Shown: in pieces, positions 15,131 to 24,100 of the stretch
How the letters are laid out: every line of letters begins with the position of its first letter
Numbering within the stretch: the first letter of the stretch is position 1
From: Clostridiaceae bacterium
Lineage (GTDB): Bacteria > Bacillota > Clostridia > Lachnospirales > Lachnospiraceae
Length of the DNA: 47,421 nt
Direction of reading: 5' to 3'
Assembly: GCA_910575435.1 (NCBI GenBank)
Contig: CAJTGI010000020.1
Span: 1 to 47,421, forward strand
The notes under the pieces: model-generated
Told to the model about the DNA's origin: nothing
The model's input: the letters and a program-made list of their open reading frames with translations, nothing else
Databases searched by the model: none
Made by a program: the position numbers and the translations under genes

Positions 15131-15796
15131 CTATAGCCGGATATCATTCATCACATCTTTGTCCAGGGGCTCGATGTAAATGTTCCCATCCTCCCAGAAG
15201 GCAATCTTCGTCTCCTTCGCCTTCTTTCGGTCCCGCTTGTCGGGAGACCTTGCAATGGTATCCGCGATTCGGATTTGCATGGGATCCATGTCTAAAGCCA
15301 CCACGAAGGCATTCACGTTTCCGTCAGACCCAGCATATACATTTCCCTTCAGAGCGCCCAGGATTATCACGTTGCCTTTAGATACCACCTTGGCCCCCGC
15401 CTTCACATCGCCTATCACAATGATGCTAGTCTCCACGTCCAGCACTTGTCCAGAGCGAAGGTTTCCCTTAAAAAATTGTCCGGTGTTCGCTTCCTGCACC
15501 GCTAGCGTATTTTCCATGGTGCTGCGGAAAGCCTTCTCCAGCCGCTCGTCATCTTCCATGATGCACACGATATGCAACTCGCAGTTGTGCTGGATCAGAT
15601 CTACCAATTCCGTCTTCTGCTCGTCCGTCAATTTTTTTCCCTGAAAGGTAATGGCCTTCTGGGCTTTTCCCAAAAATGCAGCGGATGATTTAAATTTTGA
15701 CGCCACATCTTTTTTCAATGTCTCATAATCCACATCCTCTTTTAAGACCAGGATGATTCCAGACTTGGTTCCCTTCATCATTACAGTATCGCTCAT
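15131..15796 (-). CDS. minC: Septum-site determining protein MinC
   Basis: This 221-residue protein has the MinC N-terminal domain (about 1-105) and a C-terminal beta-helix (about 110-205) with LRSGQVLDVETSIIVIGDVK, GAKVVSKGNVIILG and LKGNVYAG, the region that dimerises and binds MinD. MinC blocks FtsZ ring formation away from midcell. It begins 18 bp after the PBP2 gene and 128 bp before minD. The C-terminal 20 residues after the beta-helix are typical. Confidence 0.94.
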   Translation of the reverse strand: MSDTVMMKGTKSGIILVLKEDVDYETLKKDVASKFKSSAAFLGKAQKAITFQGKKLTDEQKTELVDLIQHNCELHIVCIMEDDERLEKAFRSTMENTLAVQEANTGQFFKGNLRSGQVLDVETSIIVIGDVKAGAKVVSKGNVIILGALKGNVYAGSDGNVNAFVVALDMDPMQIRIADTIARSPDKRDRKKAKETKIAFWEDGNIYIEPLDKDVMNDIRL

Positions 15797-15814
15797 GTTT
15801 TTCCTCCAATCTGC

Positions 15815-18673
15815 CTAATCCATCTGGTTCGTACCGACTTCCGGCATCTTCACGCTGCCGGAAACTTTCTTTTTATTTTTGCTAAAGTAATATTGATAGA
15901 CATCCCTGACTGTCTGGGCCGCTGTGGAGGATGCATATCCATTGGGAATGAGGCAGGTGACGGATATCTCAGGGTCCTTATAGGGAGCATAGGACATGAA
16001 CCAGGCATGGTTGGCATGGTATTCATTCTGCTGAGCCGTTCCCGTCTTTCCGGCCACTTTTACATTTAACTTGCTATACATGGGCGTCTCCACGCTATTC
16101 CCATTGGTCACCAGATACATGCCCCGGTGAATATTGTCCCAGGTAGACTGTGACAGTCTGACCTTATTTCTCACATTGGCCTTATTCTGCAGCACGGTAT
16201 TTCCTTTGATATCTACCACTTTGTCCAGCAGCGTCAGGTCATAGCAGGTGCCATTGTTTGCCACGGTGGTCACATACCTGGCAATCTGGGAGGGCGTGAA
16301 GGCGTGGGTGGCCTGCCCGATGGAGGCCCGGACGATGTCCGTCTTGGAAAACTGGGGGCTTGACTCTGCCAGTTCCACCCCGGAGGGGTCGGTAAGCCCG
16401 AAGATATCCGCATATTTTTCCAGCCTGCTAAGCCCTTTCTTATTGTTTACCGTCTGGGTCCTGCTGTTTCCATTTCCCAGCTTGAACCCGACATTGAAGA
16501 AGAAATAGTTGCAGGAACCCTCGATGGCAGTCGCCACCCGCAGGTTGCCATGTCCTGACTTCTTCCAGCAGCTGGGGGAAGGGTTCTTGATGCTTGTAAA
16601 CTTCACATGGTCATAGATGGTGGTGGACGGGCTGATCACGCCCTCTTCCAGCCCCGCCACGGAAGAGACCACTTTAAAGGTGGAACCCGGCGCTAGTTTT
16701 TGCTGCACGGGACGATTTAGCAGGGGGGAGGAGGATGCCTGGGTCAGATAATTATAAAAATATTCTGAATCCACCTGGTTGGCCATCTTATTGTTGTCGT
16801 AACTGGGATAGCTGACCATGGCCTTTACTTTTCCCGTATTCACGTCCGTGACCACCAATGAGCCGGAGCAGGGCTCCAGCCCCAGGTCCCCCGGCGTAAT
16901 TTCCAACTTTTTTATCTTCTTGATAATAAAGGAATAGGCAGAGGTGAGGCCCAGTTCCAGCCTCTCATATTCCTTGGCATTGTACTTAATATCTCCCTGG
17001 TCAAAGAGGAGGAGGCAGCAATCCCTGCCGCTAAGCTCCTTCTGATGGATCAGGTAGCTGTATACCATCTTGGGGTAGGTGGTGTCGTTTTCCAACAGCT
17101 CCATGCCGTAATCAATCAGCTTATGATAGATTTCCTCCGTGCTGAAGTAAGATTCGCCGATATTGAAGGCACTCAGATCCACCCAGTTTTTCGTGATGGC
17201 ATACTGCAGGAATTTGCTGAGGCTGAGCTTTCCATTGGCAAATTCTTTGAAGGTAGCATCGCTGTTATCCACCTCATTTACCAAAATCACCCCGTCGCTC
17301 TTTAGCACACTGTAGAAATAGTCCACAAATTCCGCCATGGAATCCGAGAGCTGCCTGGACGTCCTCTTGCTATCCACTGCCAGGATGTCCTTCATCTTCC
17401 GCAGAATTTCTTTTGACTTCTGCTGGTACTTCCTGTACGTCCTCTTCTCCAGCTTGGAAGCGCTTTTATCCGTAAAGCGGGAGGAGTTAATAATGTTATT
17501 TTCGATTAGCGCGCTATAGACATCGTAAATCGGAACCTTGATCTTGGAAGCGGACTGCCCCCTGCTCCCCGCGCTGTCGCTATTGTTGATATTGGCAATC
17601 AGCACCCCGGCAATATGCTCCTCCAGCAGCTTGTAGCACTCTTCCTGCAAGGTAGCGTCAATGCTTAGGTACACGTCATTGCCTGCCACTGGGTCCCTGG
17701 AGTTGGTCACTTCCTCCACTCTGCCGGAAGTCTCGTTGATAGAAAGTTCCTGGCTTCCCTTCTCTCCCCGGAGATAGTCCTCCATGGTGCTTTCAATGCC
17801 GGAGATGCCAATCTGGTCAGAAATCGTATAACTGGTATTGGGGTCCGTCTCCTGCAGCGACTCCAGCTTTTCCGTGGTAACTGCCCCGGTGTACCCCAGC
17901 ACATGGGCAAAATATTTGCTTTCCTTGTAAACTCTCGTGGTATCCTCTTCGATATCCACGCCGGGAAGTTCATTGTTATTTTCCTTGATGGCCGCCACCG
18001 TGCTGTCGTTCACATCCTTGGCTAAGGTAATGCTCTGGTAGCTGTGGAATCGATTGATGTACATGGCATACCGCACCGCCATAATCTGCAGCGCCGTCTC
18101 ATCGTCATATTCCTTTCCAATCATAAATTTAGGACTGTTGGGAGATTCATCGTACCGCAGGAAATCATAGATTTCCTGGGCAGTCATATCCCGTTGCTCC
18201 TGGTTCAGCGTGGCCACTTTGCCGCCGAAAACTTCCGCCTTGAATCGCAGCAGCGCATTGCCGCTGATATTAAATTCTGCCTGTCCCTTCTTGTTAAATT
18301 CAATATAGAACTCCACCGTTACCTTGCTGCTCTCCCGATTCAGAATCTGAATCAGTTTATATATCATCTCGTTCTTCTGCTCTGATGTCAGGTCGGACTT
18401 GGTATCGCTGGAGGCGTACACCACGTTGTGGGACAACTTATTGTACGCCAGAAGCTTGCCGTTGCAGTCGTAGACATTTCCACGGGAGGCTTTGATGTCC
18501 CTTGTCTTCTTGCTCAGCTTTGCCGTCTGGTTCGCATAAGTATCCGTCTCAGCAATCTGCAGCTGGAACATTCTGTTCACAAGGACGGAAAATAGGATTA
18601 CAAAAACCACCGCCACAGGAAGCAGCCTGGAATTAAAAAATGCAATCAAATATTCTTTCCAAGTATCGAACAT
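15815..18673 (-). CDS. mrdA: Penicillin-binding protein 2 (class B, elongation) with a large insert
   Basis: This 952-residue protein has an N-terminal membrane helix (about 17-35), a pedestal domain (SRGNVYDCNGKLLAYN near 63-78; GYTGAVTTEKL near 260) and a transpeptidase domain with STFK (664-667, nucleophile Ser664), SCN in EGSCNYFF and AGKTGTAQQ near 890. It crosslinks peptidoglycan with RodA during elongation. It is much longer than ordinary PBP2 (600-720 aa). About 235 extra residues (roughly 362-598), mostly charged and helical, lie between the pedestal end (EEHIAGVLIANI) and the transpeptidase start (GSLVVTDVNTGKV). It follows mreD by 15 bp. Confidence 0.93.
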   Translation of the reverse strand: MFDTWKEYLIAFFNSRLLPVAVVFVILFSVLVNRMFQLQIAETDTYANQTAKLSKKTRDIKASRGNVYDCNGKLLAYNKLSHNVVYASSDTKSDLTSEQKNEMIYKLIQILNRESSKVTVEFYIEFNKKGQAEFNISGNALLRFKAEVFGGKVATLNQEQRDMTAQEIYDFLRYDESPNSPKFMIGKEYDDETALQIMAVRYAMYINRFHSYQSITLAKDVNDSTVAAIKENNNELPGVDIEEDTTRVYKESKYFAHVLGYTGAVTTEKLESLQETDPNTSYTISDQIGISGIESTMEDYLRGEKGSQELSINETSGRVEEVTNSRDPVAGNDVYLSIDATLQEECYKLLEEHIAGVLIANINNSDSAGSRGQSASKIKVPIYDVYSALIENNIINSSRFTDKSASKLEKRTYRKYQQKSKEILRKMKDILAVDSKRTSRQLSDSMAEFVDYFYSVLKSDGVILVNEVDNSDATFKEFANGKLSLSKFLQYAITKNWVDLSAFNIGESYFSTEEIYHKLIDYGMELLENDTTYPKMVYSYLIHQKELSGRDCCLLLFDQGDIKYNAKEYERLELGLTSAYSFIIKKIKKLEITPGDLGLEPCSGSLVVTDVNTGKVKAMVSYPSYDNNKMANQVDSEYFYNYLTQASSSPLLNRPVQQKLAPGSTFKVVSSVAGLEEGVISPSTTIYDHVKFTSIKNPSPSCWKKSGHGNLRVATAIEGSCNYFFFNVGFKLGNGNSRTQTVNNKKGLSRLEKYADIFGLTDPSGVELAESSPQFSKTDIVRASIGQATHAFTPSQIARYVTTVANNGTCYDLTLLDKVVDIKGNTVLQNKANVRNKVRLSQSTWDNIHRGMYLVTNGNSVETPMYSKLNVKVAGKTGTAQQNEYHANHAWFMSYAPYKDPEISVTCLIPNGYASSTAAQTVRDVYQYYFSKNKKKVSGSVKMPEVGTNQMD

Positions 18674-18688
18674 CTTAACCCTCCTTTT

Positions 18689-19216
18689 CTAATAAATCTT
18701 ACTCTCCGTTTTCAGCGGCACTTCCTCCGGAGGATATAGCTTCTCCTCCAGCCAGTACATGAATTTGTAAATCAAAATCCCTATGATGACCGTGTAGATT
18801 GCCTCCGGCACCATCACTCCGGCAAAATACCGTAAGATGGCAAATCTGCCCCGCAATAGAAAGAAGCAGACAAAATAGAGCAATCCATACAGGAAATCGC
18901 TCAGGACTATGGCAGTAATCGGAATAGACAAGTCATCCTTGAAATACAGTTTGTTTGCCATGCCATTCACATATCCAATCATTACAAAGATCAGAATGCT
19001 GATGCCTATCACATCCCCATAGATGCAGTCTGTCAGCGCCCCGCAAAGGAATCCGGCGTACATGCCCAGCTTCCTGCCATACATGAAGCCGGAAATGGAG
19101 GTAAGTACCACCAAGAGATTGGGCATGATGTGCAGAAGCTGCATGTGGGGGAAAATAGCCGTCTGGCATACGAAGCATGCAACGACCATCACTAGCATAC
19201 TAAGGTATCGCTTCAT
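18689..19216 (-). CDS. mreD: Rod-shape determining membrane protein MreD
   Basis: This 175-residue protein has five or six hydrophobic segments and a typical MreD look (LLVVLTSISGFMYGRKLGM, GALTDCIYGDVIG). It is an integral membrane part of the elongation complex. Its ATG overlaps the mreC stop by 4 bp. The name rests on hydropathy, length and position between mreC and the PBP2 gene. Confidence 0.92.
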   Translation of the reverse strand: MKRYLSMLVMVVACFVCQTAIFPHMQLLHIMPNLLVVLTSISGFMYGRKLGMYAGFLCGALTDCIYGDVIGISILIFVMIGYVNGMANKLYFKDDLSIPITAIVLSDFLYGLLYFVCFFLLRGRFAILRYFAGVMVPEAIYTVIIGILIYKFMYWLEEKLYPPEEVPLKTESKIY

Positions 19217-20091
19217 TTCAACATCTCCTCTAACTCCGCCGAATCTTTCACCTGGGTAATCACCAGAACCATCTTCAGTCCCGTGAAATCCACAACAGGA
19301 GAAAGATAGCCTGCCTGGGTGACATTGGAGGAATCCTTTTTCAAATCCCGGATATATCCAATCAGAATTCCCGGAAGGTATTTATCGCTAATCTGCGAGG
19401 TTACCACTTCCGCTCCCTCCTCAATCCTGGCATTTCCATCAATGCCAGAGACTTCGATCAACCCCTCGTTCATCAGATTGAGGTTGCCGCTCACAATGCA
19501 GTTTTCCGAATTTTTCAATATGGTTCCCGATACATTGCTGCTATCGTCAATAATGGCCCGCACCTTGGAGTATGACTTGTTCACCTTGACCACGATGCCC
19601 ACCAGGCCATCTCCCGCCATCACGTTCATATTCACCTTGATGCCGTCCTTGGAACCCTTGTCGATGACGAAGGAATTATACCAGTTGTCGCTATCGCTGC
19701 TGATAACCCTGGCCGCCACCTTGGAATAGCCCGCATACTGCTCGTCCAAATCATAGAGCTTCCGAAACTCTTCCAGTTCATATTTATCCTGCTGCAGCAG
19801 CTTGTTTTCTGCGGACAGCTCATCTAATTGCTTCTGTAATTTCTTATTTTGATCAACGGTCTTCTGCATGGTGGTAATGTAATCGATCTTTTCCGCCATC
19901 TTGCTTCCTATGACATTGATTCCCTTCTGCATAGGCGTAATGACCCCTCCCACCGCTGAGCGCACAGGCGTCATTTTTTCGTCAAAGCGATACGAGATAA
20001 CCCCAACCACAAGGCAAAAGACAACAATAACCGCCAATATATATTTCGGATCAATGGTTATTTTTGTTTTCTTACGCATAGTCTCCCCCAT
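19213..20091 (-). CDS. mreC: Rod-shape determining protein MreC
   Basis: This 292-residue protein has an N-terminal membrane helix (about 14-32), a coiled coil (about 65-110, QKTVDQNKKLQKQLDELSAE) and two beta-barrel domains (VAARVISSDSDNWYNSFVID, GLVGIVVKVNKSYSKVRAI). MreC links the cytosolic MreB filament to PBP2 outside the cell. The start ATG 20091 lies 16 bp after the mreB stop. Confidence 0.95.
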   Translation of the reverse strand: MGETMRKKTKITIDPKYILAVIVVFCLVVGVISYRFDEKMTPVRSAVGGVITPMQKGINVIGSKMAEKIDYITTMQKTVDQNKKLQKQLDELSAENKLLQQDKYELEEFRKLYDLDEQYAGYSKVAARVISSDSDNWYNSFVIDKGSKDGIKVNMNVMAGDGLVGIVVKVNKSYSKVRAIIDDSSNVSGTILKNSENCIVSGNLNLMNEGLIEVSGIDGNARIEEGAEVVTSQISDKYLPGILIGYIRDLKKDSSNVTQAGYLSPVVDFTGLKMVLVITQVKDSAELEEMLK

Positions 20092-20107
20092 TTTCTATCG
20101 TTCTAAA

Positions 20108-21121
20108 TCATCCCTTTTCCAGAGGCACTGCATAGCGGGCCGCCAGTTTGGGATGCTCTGCCAGGTAGCCCATGCCGGAGGCCACTGTCTTCACCGCATT
20201 GTCGGTGGTATTGACCCGCACGTTGACCCAGTTTGCAAAAAATCGATCCAATCCCGGGATTTTCGATGTTCCTCCGGTGAGATACACGCCCTTCTCCCTA
20301 ATTTCTGAGGAGATTTCCGGCGGGGTATGCTCCAGCATGGAGCGCGCCTCCACCGCCAGCGTGTGGAAGATATCTCTGACCAGGGGGTGAATTTCCTTGG
20401 AAGTAACCCGCATCTCTCCAGGAAGCCCCCGGAGCACGTCCCTTCCCGCCACCGTGATCTCCGCCTCTCCAGGTTCCACGGACACCAGCTGCTTTTTGAT
20501 CTGCTCTGCCGTCTTCAATCCTATAATGAAATTTTCTTTCTTCCTCAGATAGGCCTGTATGATTCTGTCAAAATCATTGCCCCCATAGGGAAGCAATTTG
20601 GAAACCACGATGCCTCCCAGGGACAGCACGGAAATCTCCGTGGTGTCCGCCCCCAGATTTACCGTCATAATCCCTCTGGACGCCTCCACATCCAATCCCA
20701 GACCATAGGCATCAGCCACAGGCTTGTCTATCAGGCACACCTTTCCCGGCTTTGTCTCTGATTTGGTAATAATCTTGGAATATGCCTGCTTCTCCACCTC
20801 GGTTATGTCCGCAGGCACGGCGATATAGAACTGACAGTTGTTCATTTTACGCTTACCGGAAATCAGCCGCCCCATATAGTTCCAGAGAGAAACCATGTCG
20901 TCCAGATGAGAGATCACGCCCCGGCTGATGGGCAGGGAAATATAGATGCTGGGCGGGGCTTTCTCATACATTTCATAGGATTTTTCCCCGATGGCAATGG
21001 CTCGCTTTTCCTTTCCCACGGCGGAAACCGCGGTGCGTTCCGACAGAATGATGCCATCTCCCTTTTTATATACTTTAATGGCATTGGTTCCAAAATCAAT
21101 GCCAAAAATTTTTTTTGCCAT
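20108..21121 (-). CDS. mreB: Rod-shape determining protein MreB/Mbl, actin-like
   Basis: This 337-residue protein has the actin fold motifs: phosphate 1 IFGIDFGTNAIKVY (about 4-17), the connect region, phosphate 2 MTVNLGADTTEISV and the adenosine motif VYLTGGTSKIPGLD. It forms membrane-bound filaments that steer wall synthesis. GGAGG lies upstream of ATG 21121. A TATAAT at 21180-21185 (minus strand), in the 66-bp gap after radC, may be a promoter for the mreBCD group, but its -35 (CTGCAG) is poor. Mbl or MreBH identity cannot be excluded. Confidence 0.94.
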   Translation of the reverse strand: MAKKIFGIDFGTNAIKVYKKGDGIILSERTAVSAVGKEKRAIAIGEKSYEMYEKAPPSIYISLPISRGVISHLDDMVSLWNYMGRLISGKRKMNNCQFYIAVPADITEVEKQAYSKIITKSETKPGKVCLIDKPVADAYGLGLDVEASRGIMTVNLGADTTEISVLSLGGIVVSKLLPYGGNDFDRIIQAYLRKKENFIIGLKTAEQIKKQLVSVEPGEAEITVAGRDVLRGLPGEMRVTSKEIHPLVRDIFHTLAVEARSMLEHTPPEISSEIREKGVYLTGGTSKIPGLDRFFANWVNVRVNTTDNAVKTVASGMGYLAEHPKLAARYAVPLEKG

Positions 21122-21187
21122 AAATTAACAGCCTCCTAAATTTCAAAGTCTCCGTTTCCCAGAGAACCTCGCCCAACCTATTATATA

Positions 21188-21889
21188 TTAGGACAGATAG
21201 CCCTGCAGCGCAAAGCTGGTAAATTGATTATCCCCGATGATTATATGGTCCAGCAGCGGGATTCCGATCATCTTTCCGGTATCTGCCAGCTTTCTGGTCA
21301 GCCTGAGATCCGCCTTGCTCGGCGTGGGATCCCCCGATGGGTGATTGTGTAGCAGCACAATGGAAACCGCTTTATATTTGAGGGCATAGTGGAACACTTC
21401 CCTGGGCGCTGCCATGGCCGCATTGAAGGAGCCATTGGAAATCACCAGCTCCTTTGCCACAGCATTCTTGCCATCCAAAATCAGCAGGCGCACCTGCTCC
21501 GTCTCCAGATGCCGCATGGAAGGCATAAAGTAGGTGGCAATCATTTCCGGCTCGTGAAAGGTCAGAGAATTAAGCGAGATTTTAGAACGCATGATGCGGT
21601 CCACCAGTTCCGACAGGCATAGAACCTGAACGGCCTTCACCCGACCGATTCCCTTGATTTCAGTCAGTTCCTCAAAGGACATCTGGCATATTCCCGCCAG
21701 GCCGCCGCCCGGGGTTCTGGAAAGCAGTCTTTTTGCCAGTTCCGTTACTCTCTCTCCCTGATATCCCGCTCTCAGGATTACCGCCAGAAGTTCCCCGTCT
21801 GACAGGACGGCTGCGCCGTGGGCCTGGCATTTTTCGTAGGGACGCTCCGATTCGGGCAGTTCCGTCATCGTCAATTTTTTTTCGTCCAT
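21188..21889 (-). CDS. radC: RadC-family JAB/MPN-domain protein
   Basis: This 233-residue protein has an N-terminal helix-hairpin-helix part (MSFEELTEIKGIGRVKAVQV) and a C-terminal JAB-like metal domain with LLHNHPSGDPTPSKAD, i.e. HxHxnD zinc ligands. The old role in DNA repair is disputed, and its true activity is unknown. It heads the shape locus. The maf and comC-type genes found between radC and mreB in some Firmicutes are missing. Its ribosome site can pair with a CCTCCT just upstream (21894-21909). Confidence 0.94.
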   Translation of the reverse strand: MDEKKLTMTELPESERPYEKCQAHGAAVLSDGELLAVILRAGYQGERVTELAKRLLSRTPGGGLAGICQMSFEELTEIKGIGRVKAVQVLCLSELVDRIMRSKISLNSLTFHEPEMIATYFMPSMRHLETEQVRLLILDGKNAVAKELVISNGSFNAAMAAPREVFHYALKYKAVSIVLLHNHPSGDPTPSKADLRLTRKLADTGKMIGIPLLDHIIIGDNQFTSFALQGYLS

Positions 21890-21893
21890 ATAT

Positions 21894-21909
21894 CCTCCTT
21901 TTCAGGAGG
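21894..21909 (-). promoter_or_regulatory. Stem-loop hiding the radC ribosome-binding site
   Basis: On the minus strand CCTCCT (21904-21909), GAAA loop, AGGAGG (21894-21899) form a 6-bp stem capped by a GNRA tetraloop. The AGGAGG is the ribosome site of radC, 4 bp before its ATG. Translation may need opening of this stem. Confidence 0.65.
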
Positions 21910-21962
21910 CTCCCCAGAGACAATCCAAAATTTGCCATAAATATACACAATATTCATGGTAA

Positions 21963-21998
21963 CACAAAATCCCTTCTTTGTATAGAAGGGATTTTGTG
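21963..21998. repeat. Perfect 15-bp inverted repeat between the PLP-enzyme gene and radC
   Basis: CACAAAATCCCTTCT (21963-21977), 6-base loop, AGAAGGGATTTTGTG (21984-21998). On the minus strand the second arm ends GATTTTGTG, a weak T-tract, so it could end the upstream transcript from 22142. It could also be a symmetric protein site. Confidence 0.7.
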
Positions 21999-22141
21999 AA
22001 AATCTGATGTATTTTTCGATGGTTTCTAACAGAGACCGACATTTCCCACCCAAGTTCGATCCATCCTCCTAGTGCTTTCCGCAGACAGGGTTCCGAGCGT
22101 CTCCCCCACTTGCCTTCGCATAAAGAACTGACCAGCCATTA

Positions 22142-23437
22142 CTATCGGGGAAGGCTTACCAGCCCTGCATTCTTCATATGCTGCAGGGACATGGTGATTC
22201 CGTACCGGGCGTGATACCATGTGAGTCCCCCCTGAAAGTAAACGGCATAGGGGGGCTCGATGGGGCCGTCGGCGCTCAGTTCGATGGAGGAGCCCTGGAC
22301 GAAAGCCCCCGCCGCCATGATCACGTCGCTGTGGTATCCGGGCATGGCATAGGGTTCCGGGGCAACATGGCTGTCCACCGGGGATGCGGCCTGAATCCCC
22401 CGGCAGAAGGCGATGACACCCTCCGGGGAGCCCAGGGTGACTGCCTGGATGATGTCATGCCGGGACTCGGATTTGTCCGGCACCACCGAAAATCCTAAGT
22501 TCTCGTACACGTTGGCGGCAAAAATTGCCCCCTTCAAAGCCCCGGCGGTTACCGTGGGTGCCAGGAAGAAGCCCTGGAAGAAAGCGCCGTTCACCCCCAG
22601 GGTAGCGCCCACTTCCTTGCCCAGCCCCGGCGCTGTCAGACGACAGGCGCACAGTTCGATATATGTTTCCTTGCCCACGATATATCCCCCGATGGGGGCA
22701 AGCCCCCCGCCGGGATTCTTAATCAGGGAGCCCACGCACAGATCCGCCCCCACCTGGGTGGGTTCTTTCCTTTCCACGAACTCCCCGTAGCAATTATCCA
22801 CCATGCACACCACATCTGGCCGCCTGGCCTTGATAAAGGCAATCAGCTCCCCGATTCTTTTTACGGACAATGTCTTTCTGGTGGCGTAGCCCTTGGAGCG
22901 CTGAATCGTCACCAGCCTTGTCCTTTCATTCAAAGCCTTCTCAATCCCGTCAAAGTCAAAGGAACCGTCCTCCAGCAGATCCACCTGGCGGTAGGAGATG
23001 CCAAATTCCTTCAGGGAGCCGGGAGGATTGTCCTCCTTGATGCCGATCACCCCCTCCAGGGTATCGTAGGGCTTTCCCACCGGGGACAGCAGCTCGTCTC
23101 CCGGCCGCAGCATGGCGGACAGGGCGATGGTCAGGGCATGGGTGCCGCAGGTGATCTGGGGGCGCACCAGAGCCGCTTCCGCCTGGAATGCTTCCGCATA
23201 CACCGCCTCCAAGGTCTCCCGACCCAGATCGTCATAGCCATAGCCGGTGCTGCTCTCGAAGCAGGCGGCGCTCACCCGGCAATGCTCCATGGCCCGCACC
23301 ACCTTCATCTGGTTGTATTCCGCCACCTCGTCAATCTCTGCAAACCGCTCCTGCAGCCCCCGCTGGATCCCATCGCAGTATTCATATACTTCCTGGTCAA
23401 TTCCACTGGACAAATACCAGTCCTTTAACGTCTCCAT
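22142..23437 (-). CDS. Methionine gamma-lyase family PLP protein (aluminium-resistance/YnbB type)
   Basis: This 431-residue fold-type I PLP protein has CGTHALTIALSAMLRPGDEL, MVDNCYGEFVE (PLP-ring Asp) and GSLIKNPGGGLAPIGGY with the PLP lysine near residue 243. It belongs to the family annotated as methionine gamma-lyase or aluminium resistance protein; the true substrate is uncertain. AGGAGG lies before ATG 23437. It follows the YqeY gene by 86 bp, and a strong hairpin (21963-21998) lies beyond its end. Probably housekeeping, at the end of the accessory operon. Confidence 0.88.
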   Translation of the reverse strand: METLKDWYLSSGIDQEVYEYCDGIQRGLQERFAEIDEVAEYNQMKVVRAMEHCRVSAACFESSTGYGYDDLGRETLEAVYAEAFQAEAALVRPQITCGTHALTIALSAMLRPGDELLSPVGKPYDTLEGVIGIKEDNPPGSLKEFGISYRQVDLLEDGSFDFDGIEKALNERTRLVTIQRSKGYATRKTLSVKRIGELIAFIKARRPDVVCMVDNCYGEFVERKEPTQVGADLCVGSLIKNPGGGLAPIGGYIVGKETYIELCACRLTAPGLGKEVGATLGVNGAFFQGFFLAPTVTAGALKGAIFAANVYENLGFSVVPDKSESRHDIIQAVTLGSPEGVIAFCRGIQAASPVDSHVAPEPYAMPGYHSDVIMAAGAFVQGSSIELSADGPIEPPYAVYFQGGLTWYHARYGITMSLQHMKNAGLVSLPR

Positions 23438-23523
23438 CTTCCGCCTCCTGTCTGTCGCATCATTGATGCCGAAACTTTATCTTCTTGGCTGTAACGCTTT
23501 TAAAAATCCATCCTGAGCCATGC

Positions 23524-23961
23524 TTATTTGGTCAGTTTCCCCACTACCATGCTGATATCCTTGCCGTCCGCCTTTCCCTTCAGGTCTGCCATGACGGCTT
23601 TCATGATCTGCCCCTTATTCTTCGTGGCAATCACATCGGCATACTTGGTGGTCAGAATCTCTTCAATCTCTTCCGCGCTCAGCATCTTTGGCGCATACTC
23701 CGTCATGATGTCAAGCCTTGCCTGGTATTCCGCCCGCAGATCCTCCCTGTCTGCCGGGCAGGTGTCCACCTGCTCCTTGGCAGTCTTCACTTCCTTAAGC
23801 ACTGCCCGGTCCACCAGTTCCTGAGGAATGTCCTCCCGCTTTCCCTCGTCGATGGCCAGCTTCTTCACCGCCGAAATCAGGTTGGAGATCGCATCTTTGC
23901 GCACCTTATCCTTCGCCTTCATCGCCGCTACCATATCCTTCTGCATCTGCTCCATGCTCAT
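23524..23961 (-). CDS. GatB/YqeY domain protein
   Basis: ATG 23961 (MSMEQMQKDMVAAMKAKDKV) is preceded by GAGG at 8 bp and gives 145 aa; the longer frame upstream is not supported. The whole protein is the YqeY helical domain, related to the tail domain of GatB (KNKGQIMKAVMADLKGK, near the end). YqeY is thought to bind tRNA or aid amidotransferase-like activity; its function is not firmly known. It follows the LuxC-like gene by 139 bp, so it may have its own signal. Confidence 0.92.
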   Translation of the reverse strand: MSMEQMQKDMVAAMKAKDKVRKDAISNLISAVKKLAIDEGKREDIPQELVDRAVLKEVKTAKEQVDTCPADREDLRAEYQARLDIMTEYAPKMLSAEEIEEILTTKYADVIATKNKGQIMKAVMADLKGKADGKDISMVVGKLTK

Positions 23962-24100
23962 AACAAATACCTCTTTTCTGCGCTGCCTATCTGTGATGCC
24001 GCCCCATGCCTGACAGCGCCCGGACCCGGGGCAGAACGTCATTGACTATTTCTTGCTATCATACCGCAAATGTACCTTGAAGTCAAAAATTCCTTCGACC

